A DNA stretch of 64,000 nucleotides from Candidatus Zixiibacteriota bacterium (GTDB lineage: Bacteria; Zixibacteria; MSB-5A5; GN15; FEB-12): positions 344,069-408,068 of the forward strand of contig DAOSXA010000001.1 of assembly GCA_035380245.1 (NCBI GenBank), read 5' to 3'. The first letter of the stretch is position 1; each line of letters opens with the position of its first letter. The notes under the pieces were generated by a model. It was not told the DNA's origin, made no database searches, and worked only from the letters and a program-made list of their open reading frames with translations. Positions 1-8,907 of the stretch are shown in pieces. The translations under genes and the position numbers were made by a program.

Positions 1-3000
1 GGAGCCGTCTCTCCGGCAACGGAACGGTCGGTTCGAATGGTCTCTGGTCATTCACACCGACAAGTTCGGGTACTTACCAGGTATGTGCCGCCGTGGCTGA
101 TCCATGCGGCGCCGCCGATACGGTCTGCATGACCTACAACATCGAGCTTAACAGCACTCCGATCGTGACGCTCGGTAACGATACCTCGATCTTCATCTGC
201 AGCGGTGCTTCTATCTGTCTCGATTACAACGTGACCGACGCCAACGACAACGTCGTTGACGAGGTTCTGCATCAGGGAACCGGCACCCTCGATACCGTTC
301 TAAACCAGCTTTGCTTCACCCCGACCACTTCCGGTAATTACGAGTTCGTGGTGATGGTGGCCGATGACTGCGGCGCGACCGACACCGACACCATCGCGGT
401 TTCCGTTTCCATCGGGACAGCCGTCACCGTCGAGTGTGCCGCCGACACCAGCGTCTTCTTCTGCGGTCCGACGACCTTCTGTCGCCCGGTGACCGTATCC
501 AACGCCGGAGCCACGGTAACGGTGCTGCCGGTCGGCAGTTACTCCGGTGGACAGGTTTGTTTCGACGTTGACACTGCCGGACATTACGAACTGACGGTGA
601 TTGCCGAATCCGCCTGCGGTGGTGATACCTGTGGTTTTGCTGTGGATGTTACCCTTAACCTGCCACCGGTTGCCGTTAACCCGGAACCGATCGATACCAG
701 TCTCTGTGATCCAACCGATATTCATTGTCCGTTCCATGCCGACGATCCGGAAGGCGAGGCGCTTGTCTGGAGCCGTCTCTCCGGCAATGGAACGGTCGGT
801 TCGGACGGTCTCTGGTCGTTCACGCCGACGGGGTCGGGGACTTATCAGGTATGTGCGGTAGTGACCGATCCTTGTGGCGCGGCCGACACGGTTTGCCATA
901 CGGTTGATGTCACGCTTAATAGTCCTCCAACGGTGGCTTTCAACGCCAAGCAATCGCTGTTCAAGTGCACCGGTGAGGAAACCTGCATCACCTACACTGC
1001 CACCGATCCGGATAACGATATCATAAGTGAAGTAATGATCGAAGGCTCCGGTGTTCTTGATACTGTCGCCAACTCGATCTGCTTCGAAGCCGATACCACG
1101 GGAACCTATCGATTCATCATCGAGGTAACCGATGCCTGTGGCGCCTTCGACCGTGACACGGCTGTCTACGAAATAGAAATCAACCAGCCGCCGGTAGTCA
1201 ATCTGGGGCAGGATCGTTCGTTGTTCCTGTGTGAAATCGAAGCGGTTTGTTGGCCGGCGACGGTTACCGATCCGGACAATAACATAGAATCCATTCAGAT
1301 ACTGCAGGGTCCCGGTACATACGAGAGCGGCCAGTTCTGCTTCACGCCGGATACCGCCGGGACTTATACTTTCATTATGCGTGTGGTCGACGAATGCGGC
1401 GCGGAAGATTTGGACACGGCGTTGGTCGAGATCAGTCTCAACTCACCGCCAACATGTCAGCTTCCGGCTGACACCGCACTGTTCCAGTGCAGCCCGACGC
1501 AGGTTAGCTTACCGGTCTCCGCGACCGACGTCGACCAAAACTTCGACCATTGTGAACTCCTCGCCGGCCCCGGCTCGATCAGCGGCGGCGCCTGGACGTA
1601 TACACCGTCCACGACCGAGGCGTTCTGGGTCAAGGTAATGTGCCTCGATGAATGCGGTGAAAGCTGCATTGACTCGTTCCATGTCTCCTTCAGGATTAAC
1701 TCCGCTCCGGCGGTCGATGCCGGTGATGATGCTGTTTACTTCCTCTGCAACTCCGACTCGGTAATTTGCTGGCCGGCCTCGGCGATCGATATCGACAACA
1801 ATATCGAGACGGTCGAATTGATCTCGTCCTTCGGTTATTACTCCGCCGGACAGATCTGCTTCGATGTACCGTCCGGAGCTCGCAATTATCAGTTCATCCT
1901 TAAAGCCACCGATGAATGCGGCGCCGTCGGACTCGACACCTGCATCGTGACGATCGAGTATAACCAGGCACCGACCATGAATCTGCCGCCTGATTTCGTC
2001 GCCTATCTCGATTACGCCGGCGAGGCTTGTTTCTCAGTTGGTGTGAATGACGCCAACGGCAACCTTGCAGGAGTCGAGATAAACCCGATCGGTATTTACA
2101 ATCCGTCTCAAGATCAGGTCTGCTTTGACGCCGACAGTTCCGGTGTCTATAACTTCGAATTGATCGCATACGATGACTGTGGCGCCGAGCGAGTCGACTC
2201 CATCAGTATCGAAGTAGTTCTCGACGAATGCACTCACGTGCAGATTCAGAAAACCGAGGATGCCATTCAGGGACAGGTTGACAGTGTCAGTGTGTACCTC
2301 AACGGCACCGGTAAGGATCTCGGCGGCTTCGATTTGCTTATCGCGTATGATGCCTCAGCCCTCGGAGTCAACGCGGTGAAACCGGGTGAGCTGTTCGAGA
2401 ACTGCGGTTGGGAGTATTTCAACTACCGCACCGGCGCCGACGGAAACTGCGGCAGTGGATGCCCATCCGGTCTGCTTCGGATAGTCGGCATTGCCGAGAC
2501 CAATAACGGCGCCAACCATCCCGGCTGTTTCTTCAACGGTATGTTAGGGTCATTGGCCGATATATTCTTCCTCGTCTCGAACGATCGTACGCTGGAATGT
2601 CAGTACGCACCGGTCAGGTTCTTCTGGCTCGATTGCGGCGACAACTCGTTCTCTTCGAGATTTGGCGATACTCTCTGGATATCTCGACGGGTTTACGATC
2701 TCGAACATAATCCGATACAGGATTGGACGTACGGCTTCCCGGGTTATTACGGGGCACACGACTCCTGTATGGCCGGCGGCGGTGACGGTAAACCGGCAGC
2801 GTTGCGTTGCATCGATTTCACCAACGGTGGTATCGACATTATCTGCGCCGACTCTATCGACGGCCGCGGTGATATCAACCTCAATGAGGTAGCTTATGAA
2901 ATCGCCGACGCGGTCTTATTCTCGAATTATTTCGTACAGGGGCTGGATGTCTTTACAGTCAACATAGACGGTCAAATCGCGGCAACCGATGTCAATGCCG

Positions 3001-3662
3001 ACGGTCTGACTCTGACGGTGGCTGACCTTGTGTATTTGATCCGTGTGGTTATTGGCGATGCGCCGGCAGTCTCGAAACTGCGGCCGGGCGAACTTGTCGA
3101 GGCGGAGTTTGACCTCAGAGGGGGGCTGCTGTCCATCGCCAACACCGATTACCGCATCGGAGCTGTGAGTTTGATCGTGGAAGGGGAAGTCGTTCCCGAA
3201 CTGGCCGAAAACGCTTCACACATGTCGATGCGCTACAGCTACGACGGAAACAATACCCGCGTCCTTGTCTACTCCATGAACCGCGACGGTTTCCTGGAAA
3301 CGGGCGACCTGTTGGATTTCGGCGGCTCCGCAGTGATCTCCGAAATACAGGTGGGAGCTTTCGACGGCTTCGTAATGCAACCCAAAACCAATGCGTTGCC
3401 GACCGACTACCACCTGTCTCAGAACTATCCTAACCCGTTCAACCCGAGCACCACTTTCGAGTTCGCGTTGCGCGAGGCGACTGACTGGAACCTTGAGGTG
3501 TTCAACATCCTCGGCCAGAAAGTAACCTCATGGTCGGGACACAACGAAGCCGGTTGGGTTCGCGTTACCTGGAACGCCGACCACCAGGCTTCGGGAGTCT
3601 ACTTCTATAAACTCGAAGCAGGTGATTTCACGGCGACCAAGAAGATGGTTCTGCTGAAATAA
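1..3662 (+). CDS. Giant secreted Cys-rich repeat protein with cohesin-like, dockerin-like and FlgD/T9SS-type C-terminal domains (5' partial)
   Basis: The reading frame is open from base 3, so the N-terminus lies outside the window. About nine tandem units of roughly 87 residues follow; each ends in a Cys-Gly motif such as DDCGATD, DACGAFD, DECGAED or DECGAVG and carries further paired cysteines, which suggests disulfide-stabilised Ig/cadherin-like beta domains. After about base 2260 comes a cohesin-like beta domain (VSVYLNGTGKDLGGFDLLIAY). Bases 2850-3060 encode two dockerin-like helices with a Ca-binding style loop (DVNADGLTLTVADLVYLIR). The last ~85 residues (NYPNPFNPSTTFEF to KKMVLLK) are a FlgD-like/T9SS type A sorting domain. 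I infer an exported or surface-anchored adhesive or structural protein; the partner is unknown. The first and fourth units are nearly identical in DNA, a sign of recent internal duplication. Confidence 0.85.
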   Translation, partial: SRLSGNGTVGSNGLWSFTPTSSGTYQVCAAVADPCGAADTVCMTYNIELNSTPIVTLGNDTSIFICSGASICLDYNVTDANDNVVDEVLHQGTGTLDTVLNQLCFTPTTSGNYEFVVMVADDCGATDTDTIAVSVSIGTAVTVECAADTSVFFCGPTTFCRPVTVSNAGATVTVLPVGSYSGGQVCFDVDTAGHYELTVIAESACGGDTCGFAVDVTLNLPPVAVNPEPIDTSLCDPTDIHCPFHADDPEGEALVWSRLSGNGTVGSDGLWSFTPTGSGTYQVCAVVTDPCGAADTVCHTVDVTLNSPPTVAFNAKQSLFKCTGEETCITYTATDPDNDIISEVMIEGSGVLDTVANSICFEADTTGTYRFIIEVTDACGAFDRDTAVYEIEINQPPVVNLGQDRSLFLCEIEAVCWPATVTDPDNNIESIQILQGPGTYESGQFCFTPDTAGTYTFIMRVVDECGAEDLDTALVEISLNSPPTCQLPADTALFQCSPTQVSLPVSATDVDQNFDHCELLAGPGSISGGAWTYTPSTTEAFWVKVMCLDECGESCIDSFHVSFRINSAPAVDAGDDAVYFLCNSDSVICWPASAIDIDNNIETVELISSFGYYSAGQICFDVPSGARNYQFILKATDECGAVGLDTCIVTIEYNQAPTMNLPPDFVAYLDYAGEACFSVGVNDANGNLAGVEINPIGIYNPSQDQVCFDADSSGVYNFELIAYDDCGAERVDSISIEVVLDECTHVQIQKTEDAIQGQVDSVSVYLNGTGKDLGGFDLLIAYDASALGVNAVKPGELFENCGWEYFNYRTGADGNCGSGCPSGLLRIVGIAETNNGANHPGCFFNGMLGSLADIFFLVSNDRTLECQYAPVRFFWLDCGDNSFSSRFGDTLWISRRVYDLEHNPIQDWTYGFPGYYGAHDSCMAGGGDGKPAALRCIDFTNGGIDIICADSIDGRGDINLNEVAYEIADAVLFSNYFVQGLDVFTVNIDGQIAATDVNADGLTLTVADLVYLIRVVIGDAPAVSKLRPGELVEAEFDLRGGLLSIANTDYRIGAVSLIVEGEVVPELAENASHMSMRYSYDGNNTRVLVYSMNRDGFLETGDLLDFGGSAVISEIQVGAFDGFVMQPKTNALPTDYHLSQNYPNPFNPSTTFEFALREATDWNLEVFNILGQKVTSWSGHNEAGWVRVTWNADHQASGVYFYKLEAGDFTATKKMVLLK

Positions 3663-3694
3663 AATTCACATTGCGGAGAATGAATGGAGTGATG

Positions 3695-3726
3695 GCGCGT
3701 CGATCCTTCGGACCGGCGCGCTTTCA
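3695..3726. terminator. Hairpin between convergent genes
   Basis: GCGCGTCGATCC and GGACCGGCGCGC form a 12-position stem with one wobble and one mismatch, followed by CTTTC on the plus strand. It lies 33 bases after the stop of the giant repeat protein and touches the stop of the convergent Smr gene, so it probably ends transcription of the plus-strand gene. Confidence 0.5.
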
Positions 3727-4011
3727 TTTGGAGTCAGTTTCGGGGTGTCGAAGATCGACCACCGTCGCTCCCCAGGCTCCCGCAGCGGATTCATGACGAT
3801 AACTCAGAACATCGGGATGACGCGAGAGAACACCTCTTACGATTTCACGCTGTACCCCGATTCCTTTACCATGAACGACACGCAACCGATATATCTTTCG
3901 AGCCAGACATTCGCGAATGTATTCGAGCAATACTTCACGCGTTTCCTTCGGGGAAAACTGGTGTAAATCAAGCTCACCGTCAATCGGGTATTCGTGCGGA
4001 GAGTTATCCAT
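3724..4011 (-). CDS. Smr-domain protein
   Basis: A 95-residue protein that is almost entirely one Smr domain (the MutS2 C-terminal nuclease fold). It shows the family hallmarks: the DLHQFSPKE start of the domain (DLH motif), and the VVHGKGIG loop after a helix rich in Leu/Arg, followed by a VLSYRH strand. Small stand-alone Smr proteins are DNA or RNA endonucleases in other bacteria; the substrate here cannot be read. It starts 40 bases downstream of the stop of the large MASE1/PAS kinase on the same strand, so the two are probably co-transcribed. No strong Shine-Dalgarno sequence precedes the ATG. Confidence 0.85.
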   Translation of the reverse strand: MDNSPHEYPIDGELDLHQFSPKETREVLLEYIRECLARKIYRLRVVHGKGIGVQREIVRGVLSRHPDVLSYRHESAAGAWGATVVDLRHPETDSK

Positions 4012-4051
4012 GGAGGTATGATAATCGGAAGCCGATAGCAGCGCAAGCCCG

Positions 4052-7000
4052 TCAGCCGGAGCAAGATTCCTCTTGCGAGGCTCGTACTTCCAGCAGATTC
4101 ATGAGATCGCTCAGCGACGGCACTTCGGGAAAACGAGCCCGAGCGGTTTCGAACAGATTATCCAATTCGTAGTCGAGTCCCCCGCAATTCACCAGAACAT
4201 AGGGAACATTTATGCAGCGACACGACTCGGCCATTCTGATCAATTCCATCTTTCCCGCATAACGAGCATCACATATTACCAGATCAGGAAGATTCGAATT
4301 ATCTTCTCGTTCAACCGGGACTTCAAGTGACAGCTCAGCGCCGGCAGCCGCCGCTTCGTCACGATATTTCGACAGCACACTGTTATTGAGACTGATACAG
4401 ACAATCCGACAGCGCCGATCACCGGTCACCGATATTCCTCCCTTATCACACAACTGCTGCAGCGGCAGCGATAGAGTGAATGTAGTACCTTTATCGATAA
4501 CCGATTCTACCGTCAACTCGCCACCGTGCTCACGGGCAATGTTGCGGCAAATGGCCAGTCCCATGCCGACACCATGCTGCTCATCCTTACCCCATACTCC
4601 CTTGGTCGAGAAGAACGGATCGAATACCCGGGCCAGATTTTCACGAGGAATACCGGCGCCGGTATCTGCAACCTTGACATAAGCGTGGGAATCATCAGCC
4701 GTCAGAGCTACCGAAACGACTCCGGCTCCTTTTATGGCTTGTTGAGCGTTGATCAACAGGTTAATAAGCAGTTGTTGAATTTTCGCGGCTGTCACATCAA
4801 CCGGCGGGACATCTTCCAGCGCCATGTGGAGAGTCACCGAACGAACCTGCATCTCCTTTTTGACCAGGCGCAGGGTATTCAGGATCAAGTCCTTGAGATT
4901 CTCCGGGCGGGCATTATGGGCGCTGACGCGTGAATAGGATAAGAGCGACAGAGTCAGATCGTTTGCTTTTTCACCGATATCCACGATCTGATCGAGTGTT
5001 TCACAAGCCATATTCAGATCGCCGCTTTCTTCGAGATTCTCACGGGCAAACGAAGCATTACCGATAATACCGGCCAGGTAATTACGGAATTCGTGAGCCA
5101 CTCCGGCGGCCAGCATACCCACGGCGGAGAGCTTTTCTACTTCGGTCAACTTCTGCTGAGTCCGCATTTCACGGGTCATATCTTCACCGACAGTCAAACA
5201 ACCGATGAGTTCGTCATTATCATCGATGATCGGAGAAACAGTCAAGCGTTTCCAGAACTCGTCTCCATCCTTTCGATGACAGGATACGCTTCCACTCCAC
5301 GTCTGGCGAGCACCGACAGCCTCCCACATTTTATTGTACAATTCTTTTTCACGAGCAGGTTTACCCAGCATCTCGCACTGATGACCAACCAGTTCATCGC
5401 TCGTAAACCCCGTTACCTTACAATACTCAGGATTGACGAATGCAACAGAACCGTCGATATCGACGATCGAAATCATGGTAGCGGACTGCTCAACAGCCGT
5501 TGAAAGACGGATTAACTGCTTCATGTTATCGACTCGTTCGGTAATATCGAGCAATGTCACGAAAGTAGCGCACTTGCCGCCGAACTCGATCGATTTACAA
5601 TGCTGTTCAACCCAATGAATTCCACTATTGCCGGCGTTCACCCGGTAAGTTGCCTGAGAGGCCGCCAGGTTCCTGTCAAGCATATCCTGTCGGCTGTGTC
5701 TGCGCGCGACGACAACATCCGAGGGATGTACCGACTTGAGCAGGTTACTGAACTCATATCCGACCAGTTTGCGCTGATCCGCATTAAATATCTTCGCCGT
5801 GGCCTCATTCGCGTAACGAATCAGATCATCCTGAAGAATGAGAATTCCCATGAATGACTGCTCCGACAGCAACCGGAATTTTTCTTCGCTTTCACGCAGA
5901 GCCTGAAGTGTCTTCCGCTGATCCGTGATATCGGTCAGAAACGTTAAAGTCGCCGGAGCGCCGTCCCATTCTATCAGACAACTTGACGAAGAATACCAGA
6001 TAATGCTGCCGTCGCGTCTTACAATTCTAATCTCACCCACATCCGCATTGGCCAGCTTGCGTTTATACCGTTGCATATTATATGCAAGTACCCGGTCGTG
6101 ATCCTCGGTCGTAAGGAACTCGGTGAAACGATGACCGATCACTTCATTGGCAGTATATCCCGAGGTCTTCTCCATGATTGGATTAACAAACCGAACCATA
6201 TCCTGCTGGGTAACGACAATACCCTCGGTTGCATTCTCAACGAGACGACGATAACGTTCTTCGCTTTCAAGGCGAGAATACTCCGCTCGCTTTCTCTCAC
6301 TCACATCCCAGATGTAGGCACGGGATCCAGTAATTTTATCGTCGTGGCGCAGTTCCGTTACCGAGGTTTCGAGATATATGGTAGATCCGTCTTTTCTCAG
6401 TCCGCGGAATTCATAGCGCGTTACCGGTTCGAGATCATTATAGCGATCGCTATGAATCCGCATGACCTTGTCGCGGTCATCGGGAAGAATAATATCGAAA
6501 ACCTTCATCCGGCTCAATTCACTCAAACTGTAGCCAAGTAGTTCGGAGAATTTATGATTCAAGAAGGTGAAATTACCTTCGACATCATCCTCGACAATCG
6601 CGATTTGAGCGTGCTCAACCAGTTCACGATACTTCCGCTCTGATTCTCGCCAATCCTGTTCGGCCTGACGCTGGGGTGTGATATCTTCCAGAACACCGTC
6701 AAAATGAATGATTTCACCCCGAGAATTGGTCGTTGCCTGAACGCTGGATGTTGCCCAGAACGTCGAACCGTCCTTACGTTTGAGCTGAATCTGGTGTTTT
6801 AATCGAGAGTTTTCAAATCGCAGGGATCGAGTCGCTTCGACTCGCACCTTCGGATCACAATAAAGATCACCGGCCAATATCTCCAGCACTTCCTGTTCGG
6901 AATTATATCCAAACATCTTCACGGCCGCAGGATTGGCCGAGAGAAACCTGCCGGAAGGAAGGGTTCTGAACAAACCAAGTGGAATTGATTCCCATAAAGT

Positions 7001-8437
7001 GCGGTATTTATCCTCGGAACAATGCATAGCCTGCTCCGCCCGATGGCGCTCCGTGGCATCGATGGTCAGAATAACTACCCGATCCACCTTTCCTTCGGCA
7101 TCAGTGATGGCCTGGAAATACTGACTTACCCAGCGGACTCCCTTCTTGCGCCTGCTTTCGATTTGTATCTCAGGAATGACCAGACGGCCTCCTTCATGAT
7201 ATACTCGAGTCACCGCTTCACGATAAGTCCCGAGGTAGCTATCGCGGTTATCCAGTTCCAACTTGTCTCGCTTACGATGAAGATAGTCGTCCAGATCATT
7301 TTCCCAGATATCCCATATCTTCAGCCATGCATCGTTGTAAAGAAGGAGATTCCCGTTTCTGTCGCGAACGGAAATCCCAATCGGTGAATGTTCGATTACA
7401 GCCCGGGTAAACGCTTCAGCATCTTGTAAAAGACGTCGGTTACGCTCACTCTGGAGTGTCTTCTCGCGTGCATCTGATGACGTTCTTCCAACGATCAAAC
7501 CGGCAGTACAAAGTAAAAGCAAATGGAAATGTATATCACCGGGGGTGCTCCAGAAATTATCGACGATAATCTCCTGCCTTGAGGCAAGTGGTAAAAACAG
7601 CGTAAGCAGTACCGTCCAAATCGAGGAAGCGATAGCTATTGTCACCCCGAAATAGAGCGCTGCAGCAATGATGAAAACTCCATAAATAAGCGACTGCGCC
7701 TGGATCGGTATAATCATCGACAGAGCTGCCACACCGCCAAAAATAAACAACACTGCCAGATGATGTCCTTCGGACTGGAACTCGGACGGTAAAAGACCGG
7801 GGGACGTATCGGATGGTTCTCCCGGACAAAGACCACGAGCCATAAGACGACCGCTGAAATAGATCAGCATCGGGATGGTGACGACATAAGACCCAAGAAC
7901 ACCCGCGGTCCAATAGTCAGTTACGACAGACCAGAAACGTTCCGGTGCAATCTCTCCCGGTAACGATAGTGTGATCACACGAAGAACAGCGCCGATGAAC
8001 AACGGAATTAAATCGGCCGCCAGGAGAAATCTGGTTATTGATCGAAGATCGGATAAACGGAAATCGCCTCGGAGAAATAAACCAAACAGAACATACGCCA
8101 GCATAGGAACGGTCACATCGGTCAAACCGGCAACCAAGGCAACATGCCAGGGCATCCCCAAAACCACAGCGCCGGCGACTGAACCGATAAAACAACCCGG
8201 GAGAATTCTGAATCCCCACCAGAATACCAATGCGGTAGAAACTAAGAACGGCAAATACCAACCAAACAACATCGGATTCGACTGCAAGAGATACGAACCG
8301 ATCACCAAGGAGAAAGTGATCGGAAAGGAGATGAACCAGGTCCATAACGGCAGACGATGACCGCCATGAGTATCCTTTCGAGCCTCAGGGCCGGTGGTAG
8401 TGCTTGTATCCAACTTGTCGAATTCAGGTTGTAACAT
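4052..8437 (-). CDS. MASE1/multi-PAS sensor histidine kinase with C-terminal receiver-like domain
   Basis: 1461 residues. About residues 30-310 are a MASE1-type polytopic membrane sensor (hydrophobic spans, FGWYLP and LVFWWGFR segments). Six PAS units follow, beginning near 338, 472, 598, 723, 848 and 974 (repeated SEEKYR/FRxL openings). The HisKA H-box is VAHEFRNYLAGIIGNA with His about 1115. The HATPase has the G1/G2 boxes DTGAGIP and GVGMGLAI (about 1217-1326). The last ~110 residues look like a receiver domain that keeps a likely phospho-Asp (LVICDARYAGK) but lacks the acidic pair and the conserved Lys. Family knowledge predicts autophosphorylation in response to a membrane or redox/ligand signal. 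It is a clear paralogue of the kinase at 52515-56354. The ATG at 8437 has only a distant AGGAG. Confidence 0.93.
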   Translation of the reverse strand: MLQPEFDKLDTSTTTGPEARKDTHGGHRLPLWTWFISFPITFSLVIGSYLLQSNPMLFGWYLPFLVSTALVFWWGFRILPGCFIGSVAGAVVLGMPWHVALVAGLTDVTVPMLAYVLFGLFLRGDFRLSDLRSITRFLLAADLIPLFIGAVLRVITLSLPGEIAPERFWSVVTDYWTAGVLGSYVVTIPMLIYFSGRLMARGLCPGEPSDTSPGLLPSEFQSEGHHLAVLFIFGGVAALSMIIPIQAQSLIYGVFIIAAALYFGVTIAIASSIWTVLLTLFLPLASRQEIIVDNFWSTPGDIHFHLLLLCTAGLIVGRTSSDAREKTLQSERNRRLLQDAEAFTRAVIEHSPIGISVRDRNGNLLLYNDAWLKIWDIWENDLDDYLHRKRDKLELDNRDSYLGTYREAVTRVYHEGGRLVIPEIQIESRRKKGVRWVSQYFQAITDAEGKVDRVVILTIDATERHRAEQAMHCSEDKYRTLWESIPLGLFRTLPSGRFLSANPAAVKMFGYNSEQEVLEILAGDLYCDPKVRVEATRSLRFENSRLKHQIQLKRKDGSTFWATSSVQATTNSRGEIIHFDGVLEDITPQRQAEQDWRESERKYRELVEHAQIAIVEDDVEGNFTFLNHKFSELLGYSLSELSRMKVFDIILPDDRDKVMRIHSDRYNDLEPVTRYEFRGLRKDGSTIYLETSVTELRHDDKITGSRAYIWDVSERKRAEYSRLESEERYRRLVENATEGIVVTQQDMVRFVNPIMEKTSGYTANEVIGHRFTEFLTTEDHDRVLAYNMQRYKRKLANADVGEIRIVRRDGSIIWYSSSSCLIEWDGAPATLTFLTDITDQRKTLQALRESEEKFRLLSEQSFMGILILQDDLIRYANEATAKIFNADQRKLVGYEFSNLLKSVHPSDVVVARRHSRQDMLDRNLAASQATYRVNAGNSGIHWVEQHCKSIEFGGKCATFVTLLDITERVDNMKQLIRLSTAVEQSATMISIVDIDGSVAFVNPEYCKVTGFTSDELVGHQCEMLGKPAREKELYNKMWEAVGARQTWSGSVSCHRKDGDEFWKRLTVSPIIDDNDELIGCLTVGEDMTREMRTQQKLTEVEKLSAVGMLAAGVAHEFRNYLAGIIGNASFARENLEESGDLNMACETLDQIVDIGEKANDLTLSLLSYSRVSAHNARPENLKDLILNTLRLVKKEMQVRSVTLHMALEDVPPVDVTAAKIQQLLINLLINAQQAIKGAGVVSVALTADDSHAYVKVADTGAGIPRENLARVFDPFFSTKGVWGKDEQHGVGMGLAICRNIAREHGGELTVESVIDKGTTFTLSLPLQQLCDKGGISVTGDRRCRIVCISLNNSVLSKYRDEAAAAGAELSLEVPVEREDNSNLPDLVICDARYAGKMELIRMAESCRCINVPYVLVNCGGLDYELDNLFETARARFPEVPSLSDLMNLLEVRASQEESCSG

Positions 8438-8840
8438 AAAATTTGTTTACCGCATTCTCCTGTCTCTGAATTATCGGCATTCTGTGCAATTAATTGACAG
8501 AACGCCATGAGCATGCGAGTGTCAAAGCAGACGATAAAACTCAACAGACACAGCGATTTACAGATAAGTACAACACAAAATTCGAGGCCACCCTAAAACT
8601 GCCGTTACGCATCTCACCTTGTGAATGCCCATCACACGACAACTCGAAATCGATCCGACTATATATAGCTATGAGGTGTCACATACGATGAGCTAACAGA
8701 ATTCTAAGGAGAGAATTAAGATGATGCGTTTCAAAAGGAAACATCACAGCAAAACATACCAATGATCCCATCGTGAAGGATCACATTATCCCGGAAACGA
8801 GCAGAACCTGAAAACCACCGGCAATATAGCAATAATGCCA
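8438..8840. other. Intergenic region upstream of the MASE1 kinase
   Basis: About 400 bases between the divergently read kinase start and the terminator of the octaheme gene. It is AT-rich and presumably holds the kinase promoter, but I could not fix a convincing -35/-10 pair. It contains only a 14-codon reading frame with a good Shine-Dalgarno sequence (see 8721-8765). Confidence 0.5.
8721..8765 (+). CDS. Possible 14-residue peptide
   Basis: ATGATG after AAGGAGAG at 8706-8713 opens a 14-codon frame (MMRFKRKHHSKTYQ, very basic), closed by TGA. Only the ribosome-binding site supports it. The next plus-strand element is the hairpin at 8846-8876, and no plus-strand gene lies downstream, so a leader-peptide role is doubtful. 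It may be chance. Confidence 0.15.
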   Translation: MMRFKRKHHSKTYQ

Positions 8841-8876
8841 AATAAAACGGGGTCATCGTATAACGATGGCCCCGTT
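8841..8876 (-). terminator. Intrinsic terminator of the octaheme cytochrome gene
   Basis: On the minus strand a 14-bp stem (AACGGGGCCATCGT / ACGATGACCCCGTT, one wobble) with a 3-base loop is followed by TTTATTTGG. It lies about 30 bases past the stop codon at 8908. Confidence 0.8.
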
Positions 8877-8907
8877 GCCGGCGGTTCATAAGGTTATTGA
8901 TCTCACC

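Noticed and set aside
300..953. Long minus-strand frames inside the giant repeat protein
   Set aside because: They mirror the repeated Gly/Asp-rich plus-strand code and have no ribosome-binding sites; the plus-strand reading has coherent domains.
7022..7387. Plus-strand frames within the MASE1 kinase
   Set aside because: Shadows of a protein whose PAS and HATPase motifs are clear on the minus strand.
8438..8840. A tRNA or small RNA in the gap before the kinase
   Set aside because: No cloverleaf with TTCGA/T-arm or acceptor pairing could be found.
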